Shown in pieces: positions 46,676 through 59,268 of a stretch of 64,000 bases of DNA (position 1 is the stretch's first letter; every line of letters starts with the position of its first letter). The translations under genes were made by a program, and so were the position numbers. The notes under the pieces were generated by a model. That model did no database searches and was not told where the DNA came from. It saw only the letters and a program-made list of their open reading frames with translations. Location: contig KL197716.1 in assembly GCA_000697665.1 (NCBI GenBank), forward strand, positions 1,320,214-1,384,213, read 5' to 3'. This DNA comes from Jaapia argillacea MUCL 33604. Its lineage: Eukaryota > Basidiomycota > Agaricomycetes > Jaapiales > Jaapiaceae.

Positions 46676-49140
46676 CTAATCCTCCCAACCCAACTCCTTA
46701 TCCTTCTTCGCCCTCCTCAACCCCTCCCTCTCCTCCTCACTCATACAAAACCACCCAGGCACACCCTCCTCAAGCTCCATCTCCCACCTCTCCTCCATCT
46801 CCACCATCTTCTTCGTCTTCCTCTCTTTTGGCTTTGGAGGCCTAGGCGGGGCAGGCGGTGGTGTCCTCCTATTCGGATGTAAAGGAGCGATACGACTTAA
46901 TGCAGATTTGGATGATTTGAGGAGGGGAGAGTGGGTGTAAGGGGAATGAGAGGAAGGGAAGGGGGAGGAAGGGTGGGAGTTTACGCGACGGATTAGTTCG
47001 GACATTGGGGTTGGTTTTGGTTTGGGAATGATGGAACGGGAACGGGGGATGGTTGTTGGGGGGATAGAGGGTGCGGGAGGATGGGGTGATGTGGGTCGGA
47101 CGTTCTCCTGGAAAATCGAATTAGATCAAAAGTGCATACAGTGGGATGTAAAATAGGAAATATGTACCTTCACTTTCGGATTCACGCCATCTTGTACGAC
47201 CTCCTTCTCCTTCCCCTTGTTTGACGACTTTCGTGGAGCTTCATGATTTTCGTTTGGCTCGGTGGGGAGCTGGGGGTCGATATCCATCTCATCTTCCTCC
47301 TCTTCCGACAATACAACTGCTCTACCCTTCTTGGCCTTGGCCTTGTTCTTCTGTGGTAGAGGACTAGCCTCCGTATCGACTTTGCCTTTACCTTTCTTCC
47401 TCGTAGCAGTCTTCGGCTTGTTGGAGGTAGATGAAGAAGCCTCCTGCTGCAAGAAGTCCGTCAACGCCAACCCTCACGGTAACGAATTCGAACGCGTTTA
47501 CCTCGGGTTCTACAGCTTCCTTCTCAATAGCTTTCTCCTTTCCTTTGCCCTTGGCGACAGTGTCCAAACCCAACTCGTTACCAACCCCACCGTCCGGCTC
47601 TCTGGCGGGCGTCCCTTCACCTTCATCATCAGAAGATAGGATCATAGCCCGACTAGTGAACGGTTTCTTCCCTGGCCCCGCTGTTTCGACATCCTTCTTC
47701 TTGACCTTCTCCTTCACCGCTTTCTTAGCTTTGGCCTTTACCCCACCGCCTTCTTTAGCTTTCGCTTTACTCTTCTTCACAGGTTTCTCCACACCCACGT
47801 CAGCGTCAACGTCCATTTCGGACGTAGGGTTGGTGGAGGAACTGGTTTCAGCGAGAGGAGGTGGGTTAGACTTGCTGGTGGTACTTGCTGGACGTGTGAT
47901 GACAACTTCCATGGCCAGTTTTCGGCGTTTACGGGTCGTTTGTTGAGGCGTATCAGCGAGTTCTGGGTTAGGAAGATCCGCAGTGTCGTCTTCGAAGGGA
48001 ATGATAGGAGGAGGACCCTCGGTTACCTTCCTCGGAGTCTTCTTTGGTTTCGGCATTACTTCATCTCCACCTTCATCTACATCCATCTCGTCAACCTTCT
48101 TCTCCTTCCTCTTGTCCACGCCATCTTTCGGGGCACTAGGTCCTTGGGCTATACCGGTGGGAGGAGACGAAGAAGAACTAGCAAAGAACCGTGGGGGAGG
48201 AGGAGCGTCTACATCCATCCCAACATCGATTTCTTTGTCCTTCCCTCCATTAACTCGCTTCCTCTTCTTGCCCAGCTCTGGGAAAGAAGAACTTGGTGGG
48301 TCAGGATCTGATGGTGGGAGGGTCGAACTGGGAGGTATGATTGAAGAAGTGGGGACTGGTAACGTCGTTTGAGAGATTGGATGTTCTGGTGCTCTTTCGA
48401 GCTCAGGAACGGGTGGTTTAGGCGGTTGAACGCGTTTGGGTTTAGGTTTGGGAGGTTGGCGTTTCTTGTGAGTGGAAGAGGATATAAAAGCGAGTTCGTC
48501 GGCGGAGTGATCGGAATCTGAGGTTAGGATTATGGTGTCAATTTGTTGTTGTTGGGGTTTGGGTTTGGAGGAAGCAGTGCGGCGACGGGTCTTAACGAGG
48601 TCTGCGAGGCCTTGGGAGAATCCTGGGTCGTTGGTGGGTTGGGCGATAGGTTTGGGAGGGGGAGGGTTAATGTTGGACGAGGCAATTGCAGGTATTGGCG
48701 GGGCTACGGTGTTCAGTGGGGATGGAACATTACTTGAAGACGAGGAAGCATCTATCGGTTGGACTTGAGGTTTTCCCTTGAATATGGGCCTGGGCCGAGG
48801 TCTAGGGCGAGGGTTGCTACTCCCATCCGTGGAAGTAGAAGGAGCAGAGATGGATGATTTGCTAGTGTTGGGAGTGGTGAACGAGGATATTGTGGAAGGC
48901 TTTGGGATATGGTTCATGAAGGATTGGATGCTTGATACGCTGGTGTTTAGTTGACCTTCAGGTGGCAGCATTGCTACAACAAGGACATCATTTGGTAAAA
49001 GTGGATGCGTCGGGCTGGGTGGACGCACCTGAGATGTTTCTGCGCGGTGGAACTGGGAGAAGTTGATCGCCTGGGATATTTAAGCCCTCGTCTTCGCTGT
49101 CTGCAATTACAACATCTTCATCAAGTTCTGCACCAGCCAT
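46676..49140 (-). CDS. Disordered Lys/Ser/Pro-rich protein, probably nuclear
   Basis: The ATG at 49140 starts MAGAELDEDVVIADSEDEGL. An intron (about 48976-49029) joins ISAMLPPEGQLNTSVSSIQ. The protein is low-complexity almost throughout, with IILTSDSD, MDVDA, KGKGKEKA and AILSSDDEG-type acidic/Ser motifs (possible CK2 sites) and many basic clusters (KKRKRV, RKRRKLAME) that fit nuclear import. Introns at about 47445-47480 and 47110-47165 lead to the last exon, MSELIRRVNSHPSSPFPSSH. That exon holds the only ordered-looking part, EMELEEGVPGWFCMSEEERE and GLRRAKKDKELGWED, with TAG at 46676-46678. I cannot assign a family. The length and short conserved C-terminal motif suggest a chromatin or DNA-repair scaffold, but that is a guess. 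Confidence 0.7.
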
Positions 49141-49325
49141 AATTCAAACAGAAAAGACAAAGAACAGGAGTGGTCGCCGTGGTCGACGATGTGGTCCAAG
49201 TCAAAGTGACTTCGACCAACGGATCCCGTCGCGTACAATGTCACGTCAACGTGACCTGTCACATCACGATAATATTCTTTTTGAATTTCTGGGGATTTTG
49301 GCCAGCATCCCCTCGCCGCCGCCGT
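49141..49325. promoter_or_regulatory. Compact bidirectional promoter region
   Basis: Only 185 bp separate the two divergent ATGs. It includes several gtgac/gtcac repeats (about 49195-49265: aagtgacttcg, tcacgtcaacgtgacctgtcacatcacg). These could be binding sites for a bZIP-type factor, but this is read from the sequence only. Confidence 0.4.
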
Positions 49326-52300
49326 ATGCATCGACGTTCAGCAACCCAATGTCTCGCTGACCTCCGCACCTCAGCTCTTTCCCCCCATCATCCCCCCACT
49401 CCAGTCCAAATCCAACGCCGACATCGCGGAACTGGCCTGCAAAGAAAACCTCCTCGGAAACTCCCTGCCGACGAACAGGATACCGCACAAGCATGGACTC
49501 GTCTCCTCATAGGCAAGGCAGCTCAAGACGCCAACTCTGATGTGTTGAGGAATATCGGTTGGAAACCTATGGGGAGTAGGCATCTGCAGGAGAACAGACT
49601 TGCGGCTGCTATTGGGACTACTGGTGCGCCTAGGACTGTCGCCTCTCAGGAAAAGTCCAGGTTTTTCGCTCCGTGGGAGGGGAGTGGTAGTAATGTAGCT
49701 TTGGAACCGCTGGAGGCTAGGCTGGTTCAACAAGTAGATGTTGACGTCGATCCTGGTGCTTTTGTCGAACTCCGAAGGTGAGCGTCCACCCGCCCTTTAT
49801 TATTCTCTTGAATAATGCCCTGAACACATTATATTCAACCAGAAACGGCATCCAAGTCAACGGAATAGTCATCTTCCACTACTTCGAAAACCGAACTTGG
49901 CGAACAGCTAGCCTAACCTCCACGGGCGAGCTATGGGAACACAAACCCTCCGATATCATGTTCACCATCCCCAATTTCGTCGAACGAGACCTTCCACGAC
50001 GTTGTGGTCAAGAAGAGTTCGCCACGAGTCCAATCCAACTACAAGCTCGAGCTCGCATCATTCGACACCTTCGAGATTTCGAGAAACGGATGGAACAAAC
50101 TCAAGCGGCCATTGGGTCTCTCATGGGTGACATTTATCCATTGGTATGCTCGCCGAACCCCGACGCTTGGTCTAGCATCACCACCGACGACGTCGTACGT
50201 CTGCTAAAAGGACCCAATGGTGCCTCAGACAACCTATTACCGCTATTATTCCAATTGGCAGTCCACAAATTCTTGATGTCAAAGAGTACACATTTCGTCG
50301 CCGTTTCCAGAGAACTCAAGACAGTACAAACATTCGACGTTCGACCACAATCCATGGTGGAGAATATCAAAACTGTCACCCAGATGGCTAAATTATGGCT
50401 CCATGGAGAAGAACACAGTCCCATCACACCTTTCGCCAAAAAAGCCAAGGAAATCATCGCACTCGCACATGAACGCGAAGCAGCATCCCTAAACGAACCT
50501 CCCTCAGTTCACGAAAATCCTCAATTCTCATGGACGAAAGACGACTTGACCATCATCAAATGTTTATACGACTCCGTACGAAAACATCGACACGTCCAAG
50601 ATGATCCTTACACCTATCCTACCACTGCCATCGTCAAGGCCATGGGAATGGTTGACACGGATAGGATCGGGGATCCTACCGTTGCGAAATTGTTGATGGA
50701 TTTAGGAGTTTTTGCACCTTGGCAGGATTTGGTGACTTTGGATCCGATGGTCGGGTTGGATCCAGACCCAGTGGAGAAGTCTTCACTTGTTCAAGCCGAA
50801 AACGCTTTGACGGAAAAAGGCCTGGCGGCGAGGCAAACTGCTCCTGCCTCAAAACCATCGGTAGCGACGAAACGAGCGACACCACTCCAACCTCTAGGTC
50901 CAGAAGACTTTTACCCATCCGACCCTCTTTCCTCTATCCGCCACGATTTCGGTAACCTTCCTGTTTATGTGATTGACGACCCAGGCGCCGAAGAACTGGA
51001 TGACGGGATCTCCATCGAACCCCATCCTTCATCATCCCACCCAAATTGTCATTGGGTACACATCCATATTGCCGACCCAACATCCCTAATACCCCCCACC
51101 CACACATTCGCAATCCAAGCCCGCCAACGTTTACAAACTCAATACTTTGCCCATCGCACATTCCCCATGTTACCGAAATCCGTAATCGAAGGTGGCGGCC
51201 TCAGTTTGGGTGGGAAAGGGGGTGAAGGGGAGAACGTGTTGACATTTAGTGTTTTGGTAGATGGGGAAGGGAATTTGGCAGAGTATAAAGTTAGGGCGGG
51301 TATTGTGAGGGATGTTAGGTGTATCAGTTATGATCAAGTTGATAAGGCGCTTGGGGCGAAAAGGGTGGGTAGGTTTTATCCATTTGGTGGAGCGCCGAAA
51401 GAGGATGAACGTGGGGAGTTGGATGAGGAGACGGTGAAGAGTTTGAAGGGGTTGAACGCAGTCGCCAGGAGGTTACAAGCTCGAATGCTTACTCTCCCCG
51501 TCTTCCAATTCACTCTACCCAAACCTGCCGTCACCATGACGCCCAAACCCTCCCCTTCAAGCCCATCTCTCGCACACCTCGCTTCAAGTGGATCGGTGAC
51601 AGAGTTCCGCGGGTTCCCGAATCTCTCATACGGCATTACCGATATCCCTTCCGAATCTGAAGGTTCGAGAGGGATGGTTTCGGAGTTGATGAAGGTGGCG
51701 GGACGAGCGGCTTCGTTATTCTGCACCGATCATGATATCCCTGCTATTCGAAGACATACACCTCAACCCCTCACACCTTCCGACGACGTATTCGAAAAGC
51801 TTCTCAAATCAAGGAACTCGCAAGGATTCATCAATTATTTCCAGGCTACGGGGATGGGATTGTTGTCCCTCGCTGGACAGTACAGTGTCGATCCAGTTGA
51901 ACATTGGACGTTGGGTATACCGGAGGGAGAAGGGTATTGTCGAGCGACGTCCCCACTGAGGAGGTTCATCGATATGACCTTGCATTACCAAATCAAGGAT
52001 GCGTTGTTGCTCAAGAAACTTGGGATGGGGACCAAGGCGTTCTTTGATAGGGAGTGGATGCAGGGTTTGGCGGAGGAAGTTTCGTTGAAGGAGAGGAGGC
52101 TTCGTCGATTGGAAATCTCAAATGTCGACAATTGGGCCATCACTTATGTGCATCGATGGCTCAACCATCCTTCTCGCAAACACCTCGCACCGGCCGAAAT
52201 TCCAGGTCCACACAACCCATTTGCTGATTTCAAGGGCGTTGTGGCTGGGATGGTAAGGCCTGACGTGGTGGCCAAGTATCATCAGACGGATGTACATTTG

Positions 52301-52435
52301 CCGGCTTTGGGAGTGATGGCCAGGTTGATACATTTGAAGGCGCATGATGAGTATGAGGTGGGGGATGTTGTGGATTTGAAGTTGGATACGGTAACGTTGG
52401 GGGTGAGTGCGCGGATTGATGTGGTTAAGCGGTGA
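49326..52435 (+). CDS. DSS1: RNase II family 3'-5' exoribonuclease, probable mitochondrial Dss1
   Basis: An exoribonuclease with an RNB domain; Dss1 with the Suv3 helicase forms the mitochondrial degradosome. The ATG at 49326 gives MHRRSATQCLADLRTSALSP, Arg-rich and poor in acids, fitting a mitochondrial targeting signal. One intron (about 49779-49841) joins FVELRR to NGIQVNGIV. The RNB core is VYVIDDPGAEELDDGISIE, with the paired aspartates that bind metal, then WVHIHIADPTSLIPPTH, followed by FPMLPKSVIEGGGLSLG. The later signature is YCRATSPLRRFIDMTLHYQI. The C-terminal barrel (GVVAGMVRPDVVAKYHQTDV) ends LGVSARIDVVKR, with TGA at 52433-52435. It is full length. An upstream in-frame start at 49170 is not ATG. 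Confidence 0.88.
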
Positions 52436-52815
52436 GGGGTTGGATGACGGGTATCTTATGGGTGTATCTAATGAAGTAGAATAACATAATCTAGCTCCCC
52501 CCCTCCCTTGTCGTTGTCGTCCCTGCCCTCAATCTTGAACATCTGAATCCGTAATTTTGAATCCGTAACTCCAACTCGAATGCCCCGCGGCGTGCGAAGA
52601 CGCCTTGATTGGAACCCACATCATCTTCCCACGGCTGCAATGGTTCGATTTGAATTCTCAGCGGTGGCATGTCAAAATTCTAGGTCGTATAAAATCTCTC
52701 AGACTTGGGAAATCTCTGGTACGATTTTGTCCCTCCCCTTCCAACTCGAATCCACCGTCTGATCCTATATAACAGGCCTCCTGCTCCCTGATTCACCCTA
52801 GGTTGCTCAGGACCT
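52436..52815. promoter_or_regulatory. ERG11 upstream region
   Basis: 380 bp between DSS1 and ERG11 on the same strand. It has a C/T-rich stretch and a TATA-like ctatataac about 50 bp upstream of the ATG. No sterol-response element could be named with certainty. Confidence 0.4.
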
Positions 52816-54911
52816 ATGGCTGTCAACGCCTCAACGTCCGCTTTTCCTGCAATGGCAGCAGATGCTTGGTCCGGTTTCTTGGCTGAAGCCCAAAGTCACA
52901 TCCCAACGACTTTCAGTCCAAGATTGATTTTGTTGGCTTTTGTCAACGTACCAGTTATCGCTGTTTTAGTTAACGTGCTGTGGCAGTTGGTATGTCGCGT
53001 CTGGTTGCTCGTGTATTCGTAGACGCAGGGCTAATTATCGTCACAGGTGGTTCCCCGAGACAAGTCGTTACCACCATTGGTGTTCCACTGGCTGCCCTTC
53101 ATTGGATCGGCTCCGTCCTATGGAAATGATCCTCTCACCTTCTTTTTCAAGTGCAGAGAAAAGGTATGTCTCACAGTCCTTGGTCCCAGGGTCTTATCTG
53201 ACGCGTCATATTCACAGTATGGGGACGTATTTACATACGTCATGTTCGGACGTAAGGTTACGGTCGCGTTGGGACCCAAAGGGAATAACTTCGTACTCGG
53301 TGGCAAGTCCAAGGCCTTCTCAGCAGAGGATGCTTACACTGTAAGTCTGAGAATGTTCGAGACCTCGTCCCGCGCACTAACGACGCACCACTACCAGCAT
53401 TTCACTACCCCGGTTTTCGGCAAGGACGTTGTCTACGATGTCCCCAACGAAGTATTCATGGAACAAAAACGCTTCGTCAAAGTCGGTCTCTCCACCGAGA
53501 ACTTCCGCGTCTACGTTGACGAAATCGAACGTGAAGTCGATGATTTCATGAACCGCGATGGCGCTTTCCGCATCTACCAAATGAACGATATCAACGAATG
53601 GGCGTCTTTCGATGTTTTGAAGGTCATGTCGGAGATTACCATCTTGACTGCGAGCAGGACGTTGCAAGGTCGCGAGGTACGGGAGAGTTTGGATAAGAGC
53701 TTCTCGGAATTGTATATGGATTTGGATGGCGGGTTCACTCCTTTGAACTTCTTGTTCCCCAACTTGCCTTTGGAGAGTTATAGGAAACGAGATGCCGCCC
53801 ATATCAAAATGAGCGAGTTCTACCAGTCTATTCTCAAGAAGCGCAAGGCTGGATCTGTCTCGGTATGTATCTTGCTCGTCTGCCTCTTGGTTTGTTTATG
53901 GTGACTGAATGCGATTCGAATAGCATGATCATGACATGATGGCTGCTCTTATGGATCAACAGTACCGAAACGGGCGACCCCTTGCCGACCACGAGATCGC
54001 TCACATCATGATTGCACTTCTAATGGCTGGTCAACACACGAGCTCATCCACTGGTTCATGGGCACTTTTGCACTTGGCCGACAACCCTGCCATAGCGTAA
54101 GTCAGACCTTCTACCGTCTCAACCTCATGCTTACGAACGAGTTTCTCTTGCGTGCTTCCAGTGAAGCCGTCTACGAAGAGCAAGTCAAGCATTTCGGCCT
54201 GTCTGAGGGTCAATTCCGCCCAATGACTTATGAAGAACTGAGAGCTCTTCCCATCCTCGACTCCGTCATCCGTGAAACCCTTCGAGTCCACCCTCCAATC
54301 CACTCTATCATGCGATACGTCCGTGAACCCGTCGTCATTCCACCCACTCTCTCTGCTCCATCGAAGGATTCCACTTTCGTCGTACCCAAAGGTCATTACG
54401 TCCTTGCCTGCCCATTGGTCAGCCAAATGGACCCTAAGATTTGGAGGGATTGTGAAACTTGGGAACCGGCGAGGTGGAGTGACCCTGAGGGTGCCGCTGC
54501 GAAGGCTTATACGGAGTATGAGGATGCTACTGGGGAGCAGATTGATTTCGGTTTTGGATTGGTTAGTAAGGGTACTGAGAGTCCTTATCAGCCGTTCGGC
54601 GCTGGGAGGCATAGGTGTATTGGTGAACAGGTACGTCTCCTCTTTCTCTGTATGATCTCTCAAAGTACTTGAACTGACGCGTGCTTGGTTATAGTTTGCC
54701 TACCTGCAATTGGGAACCATCATCGCTACTCTCATCCGCAAGCTCGAGTTAAGACTCGATGCTGATGAGCTGCCCAAGCATAATTTCCATGCAAGTCCCC
54801 TCCCTTCTTCTCTTGCTCTTCTGTTCCTGATATATATATTTCCTTTAGACTATGATCATGCTTCCCAAGGATCCTCGTACCATCTCATATCGCCGAAGGC
54901 ATTTCGATTAG
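52816..54911 (+). CDS. ERG11: Lanosterol 14-alpha-demethylase, cytochrome P450 family 51
   Basis: The enzyme removes the 14-alpha-methyl group from lanosterol or eburicol in the ER; it is the target of azole antifungals. The ATG at 52816 is followed by one N-terminal membrane helix ([20 protein letters not shown]) and a PP hinge region. CYP51 marks are [40 protein letters not shown] (substrate site 1), [13 protein letters not shown], the I-helix [20 protein letters not shown], the ExxR in [18 protein letters not shown], and the haem loop [20 protein letters not shown] with its Cys. There are seven or so introns, for example about 52991-53046, 53164-53217, 53342-53397, 53863-53930 and 54632-54694. 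It ends [10 protein letters not shown], with TAG at 54909-54911. Confidence 0.95.
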
Positions 54912-55189
54912 GTTCCCGGGGAGCGGATTGTGAGGAGGGAGATAAAATATACTTATAGATAGATGTTATCCTGAAAGTTGGAGTAATATACCGGTACTTG
55001 CTTAGTGGAACTTATCAGACTAGGCTCGCGTTAAACCGAGCAGGCTGACGAACCTTCGACGGGCACGCTAGGTTCAAGTTGAGGAAATTTCATTGAAGTC
55101 CAAATTCCCACACCCTGTCGCGTGGCCTCTGGCGCCGCAGTGCTCCTGAGCTGCTGCCAACAGCTTGAACAGTTTGACTCCTGCCCACC

Positions 55190-55522
55190 ATGTCCTCCTC
55201 ATTCCCCGTCGTCGTTTTACTCGTGATTCTCCTTGGTCTCCTCGCATGTTCATGGTTCTTTACTCCAAAAGGCCCCCAACAAACGTACGATTCATTCTAT
55301 CTTGGTGACACTTCAGGATGCAGCCCATGACAATGTTCACCGTACAGATTAATACGAACTTCGCTCATGTTGGCGTTGACTTGCTGCTATCTCATGTGGA
55401 TGGTTACCTACCTGGCTCAGGTACATCCACTGATTTGTGAGTCTCGACGTTGCCAGTTCTTGAATAGGTGGAGTGAATGATACTCCATTCTAGCACCTCG
55501 AAAGGCATTGGTGGAGCATTAG
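55190..55522 (+). CDS. VMA9: V-type proton ATPase subunit e
   Basis: A 70-residue membrane subunit of the V0 sector of the vacuolar proton pump. Three exons: MSSSFPVVVLLVILLGLLAC to PKGPQQT, intron about 55286-55347, then LIRTSLMLALTCCYLMWMVT and YLAQVHPLI, intron about 55439-55493, then SPRKALVEH and TAG (55520-55522). The two hydrophobic helices separated by FTPKGPQQT.IRTS are the family's hallmark. The small size and the split into exons make it easy to miss. It is convergent with HEN1, with 180 bp between the stops. Confidence 0.9.
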
Positions 55523-55702
55523 GATCGGGTTGATTCTTGGGGCTGCTCATTCGAGGGCACCGTTATACCAGGTAAGCCTCATGATTGGGCTCGAGGCTCC
55601 CAAGCTAACGTGAGAGTCAGCTTTTAGTTTCATGTCGATGTTTATTCGTAGTGCAGTTATTCACGAACACTTCCGTTATTTGCTCCTGGCTGGCAAACCT
55701 GT

Positions 55703-57372
55703 CTACGGTCCGCTATGGTCATCTGATACCCAACTGTCTCTATAGTCAGTGTTCGTTCCCCAACCACCTCCTATCTCCCACCCGTCTCCTGCTCCCCAAC
55801 CTCCAGAAGCAGACGCCAAATCAGGAAGACTACCCCAGCCACCGTCGTTTGACACCGCAATATCACAGTTACCCCATCCATTCCCTGGTAGTTCATTCTG
55901 AATATCGCTGGCTGTCTCGAACCACTCGTTACCGCTACTCCCGGGATTCTCATTCTCGTCATCGTCATCGTCTTGGTGCTGATCATCTGTTCCATCCCAT
56001 AGCCCCTCTCGCTCAGGGACGCCTCCAACTAGTAGCACCTCCCACTCTTCTCTTTTAAGCTTTCCATCTCGCCGCAATTGTAACCCTTCGTTGCTCTCGA
56101 TACCGGCGACCAGGAACTCGAACCAACCGCCGCACAAGACGGCAAGGTCATGTTCAAACCAAAGTTGCTCTACTCTCATCACTGCTTCGCACAACTCTTC
56201 CATCTTGGTTTTGACAGCTGCACCAATATCAAGAATGGATCCTGGCTTGCCCGCTTGTGGGTGAGCAACGTGGTGGTGCCTCGCCAACATCGTATGTCGA
56301 CTCCGTTGCTCTCCCTCTTCCCCTCCCCTAAAATCCCTCTCTTTCTCCTTCCTCTTCTCGATCCATTCGTCCCCTTCCATCCTCTGGAAAGCCACAACCT
56401 GACTAGCACTCCCAAGTTCCTCATCCCGTCCCCACCAATCCTTCTCTAATGGTATACCAATACATCCGATTTCAACCTCGTACCCCCATTCCTTCCCCAC
56501 TTCTTCACACCACTCAGTAAATTCCGCGACAGTCCATTCGAATTTATGGTCCAAATGTCGAAAGATTCGATTGGTCCGATAAGTGGGATCTGGGAAGCCT
56601 CCGACCCGTATTTGGGTGATGGGGTTTATGAAGCGGGCATTGAAGTTGTAGGAAGGCGTCGTCATGAGGAGGAGCTGGGGGTGGTAGGTCCCCAAGAGGG
56701 TAGGTGCAAAGCTGTTGAATACGGAAGGCTCTAGGTGCTCAATCCTACGACGAGGTTGGGTGATTTTGGTGGTTAAATCATCGACAATGAGGTGTGCACG
56801 TACACTTCCATCGCCACTATACATTCCATATCAACAAACGCTTCATTGACACACTCTAACCCTCCTTCCCAGATCTGGACTTCCAAGGGTTCCCATCGAA
56901 TATTGCTGGAGGATTCGTGCGCTGCGGGTGAAGTATCTTCGATGGCGTATTGGAGATCGCTGGGGGAGATGTCGAGGCCGGCAATGAAGCTTGGGTAAAG
57001 GTCGAGGGGGTCTTGCGAGGGGACGAGGAACTGTGAGGACGGACATTGGGTTGATTCTGCCGGATCTGTTGGTGGGAGAGGGGCGGGGGGCGGTAGCCAA
57101 GGCGCTGGGCGAGCTAAACAAGCGAGGAGAGACCCTTCGCCACATCCAATGTCAAGAATCTGTAAATGATCCCGTCAGAGTTGTCAGGCCAATGAGAGTG
57201 TTAATTTGCATACGGAAGTAACATGGTACTTTCGCATCTGGTCGAGCACCCATATCCTTCTCTGCAAGAAGAGTGGCGGGAAGAAGGAAACCTTCGGTTC
57301 CTGTGCTGCCTCATGATAGTCGTTTGAAACCGATGGGATTCCAATTTCGGGAACGACAAAGTCGCCGGGCAT
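55703..57372 (-). CDS. HEN1: HEN1-type small RNA 2'-O-methyltransferase
   Basis: HEN1 methylates the 2'-OH of the 3' terminal ribose of small RNAs, using S-adenosylmethionine. The ATG at 57372 gives MPGDFVVPEIGIPSVSNDYH, then FLQRRIWVLDQMRKYHVTS. After an intron (about 57159-57208) the SAM loop is ILDIGCGEGSLLACLARPAP. The metal-site motif is AMEVIEHLEPSVF, followed by LLGTYHPQLLLMTTPSYNFN and FRHLDHKFEWTVAEFTEWCE, the HEN1 pattern of E..E..H and a later H. The C-terminus is Gly/Trp-rich and acidic (WGTNTDYRDSWVSDDHSGP), with TAG at 55703-55705. As in other fungi there is no plant-type dsRNA-binding part. The small RNA partner in fungi is not firmly known to me. Confidence 0.88.
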
Positions 57373-57763
57373 TCCTGCTGTTGTGTCGATGGACCGTAAC
57401 GTAGTGAGATGCAAGGAACTAGAACGAACACATTATTCCTTAAACTCAATCGAGCCTCGAGGACAAGAAACAGCGACACCTGATTCGGCAGCCCTCAAGC
57501 TATACATATCTCGAACAGGGGACGTATGTACCATACCTCATACAAGAGCTATTCTTTACACAACACATCGCACGCACGTTTAAAAAACACAAACTAGCCC
57601 AAAGTACGAAGGCCGCCAAGAATCGAGATCATTAAATAAGGGGTAAAGCACCTTGGTGAAAGCGTATCGAGTAAATCAGCGGGGTCACCAATGCACAAGG
57701 TGCATAATAATAACGATGTTGCTCATAACTGGACAGAGCAAGTGGGACAGAATCAAGAAAGGG
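57373..57763. other. Short intergenic stretch, no gene seen
   Basis: 391 bp between the HEN1 start and the stop of the next minus-strand gene. It should hold the HEN1 promoter and the other gene's 3' UTR. Confidence 0.4.
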
Positions 57764-59187
57764 TCACAACAAACCAGCGGCCCTCAAGTCTCTAGCTAAC
57801 CTCTCCTCTGCAGCCAGAGCAGCCCTGTGGTCAGAGCTCCTCCGTCTATTCTCCTTCCCCGTGGATGTGATACCAAACACGAGTTCGAGATTCCGGCGAA
57901 CAGCGAGATCACGCTCGACATCCTCAGGTGTGAGCGGTACCGAGTTGCGGGAAGCTTTGATGGAGGATTCCCAGCGCTTGACACGCCAGAAGCCGACCAG
58001 GGATGAAAGAAGGAGGAACCATCCTAAAGCAAGGCAAGGAAACTAAGTCTGACTTGCAAGGGAAGAGAGCGTGGAAGACACTGACCCATAGTCATGAGAA
58101 GGAACGCGAACCACTCCCTAGATGTAAAACCTCCAGCAAAGGGTGCTCCATAATCCAGAGGCGAACCCGTCACATTCCCAGTGGGCGTCGGAATCGTCCC
58201 ACTTCCATCGACTGTCTCACTCGGTTTCTCCAATGGCCACCCCTGAGAGTCATGCCCAAGCAACACACTATCACTCCCATCCCCGCACAACCCCGTATTA
58301 GGCTGCGCAATCCTCGAGTAAAACCCATATTGAATGAGAGTGAGACCAAGGCCTGCTCGAGATCCGTACTTTGCGGCGTGCGTGGTGTGCAGGAGGTATG
58401 TCATGAGGAACCCGACGAATTGGAAGAAGAAGGAAGTGAAAAGATTGGCAGCGAAAACGAAAATGGAACCAGTTGGGAGGTCGTCTACGATAATTTCGGA
58501 GAGTCAAGGGGACCCGGGGCGTGGACAGTGGTCTCCCAGTAGGGCGGGACGGCGTCGGCTTGGGCAGATGCATACGTCTGATAAGGATTGTGTCAGTTAA
58601 AGCGAGTCAAACCTCGAGTAGCATGGGCCACGTACTGGAGGAGCATCCTTCTGCGCCTCCTCGGGCACCAGATAAATATTCCCAGCCTCGTCATGGATCT
58701 GCAACGGCCTGGTGGGTTTGGCCATCACATTCGAAAACACACCATCATTATCCGTTCCCCCTCCTAATGCTCTCGTCGCAGGATGGCTTGGATCCGACGT
58801 GGGGAGCCGAGAATAATGCGTCGGCAGCAATGCACTGACTGCTCTCCGGAAAATTGACGCACGAGGAGCATGGGAGGTCGTATTCGCCCTGGTAGGCGTG
58901 GGTGGGGAGGGTAGGATTCCATTCGAGTTACCATACTCATTTGGTAGAGCAAAGGCAGGGGGAGGTGGTGGCGATCCTGGTGGTGGGTAATCGTAATCGC
59001 GCTCGCGTTCAAAATCGTAATAGACAGGAACTGCGGGAGTGCCAGCGTCGACACCATGGTGGATATCGTTGACTACAGTGCCATTCGTGTGAGTGAGAGG
59101 GGTAGATTCAAACCCTTCGTCATCACTCTCGAAAGCATCGTCCATTTCACCTGCCACCCTTTTGTTGCATTTGTTGGGATCATCCAT
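57764..59187 (-). CDS. BSD2: BSD2/Ndfip-family Rsp5 adaptor, metal homeostasis protein
   Basis: Bsd2 is a Golgi/endosome membrane adaptor that brings the HECT ligase Rsp5 to metal transporters. The ATG at 59187 (MDDPNKCNKRVAGEMDDAFE) starts a disordered N-terminus. A PPTY motif (DAPPTYASAQADAVPPYWE) is a good WW-domain ligand. The first helix lies in PTGSIFVFAANLFTSFFFQF and continues VGFLMTYLLHTTHAAKYGSR; then AGLGLTLIQYGFYSR and EWFAFLLMTMGWFLLLSSLV give the other helices. Introns: about 58580-58632 and 58038-58090. The C-terminus LAAEERLARDLRAAGLL ends with TGA at 57764-57766. The order PPxY then three helices fits the family. Confidence 0.85.
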
Positions 59188-59268
59188 GACTGGTGTGCAG
59201 AATCTGTTTCAAAGCGGTTGGATCATCCCTCAATCGTCTGAACGCCTCTAGCATGTCATGATGACTTT

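Noticed and set aside
47431-48372. Long plus-strand frames opposite the disordered protein gene
   Set aside because: They are antisense shadows of a low-complexity coding region; the minus frame has the start, the introns and an even reading pattern.
11472-54911. ERG3 and ERG11 in one window as an ergosterol gene cluster
   Set aside because: They are 40 kb apart with many unrelated genes between; fungal ERG genes are normally scattered, so this is likely chance.
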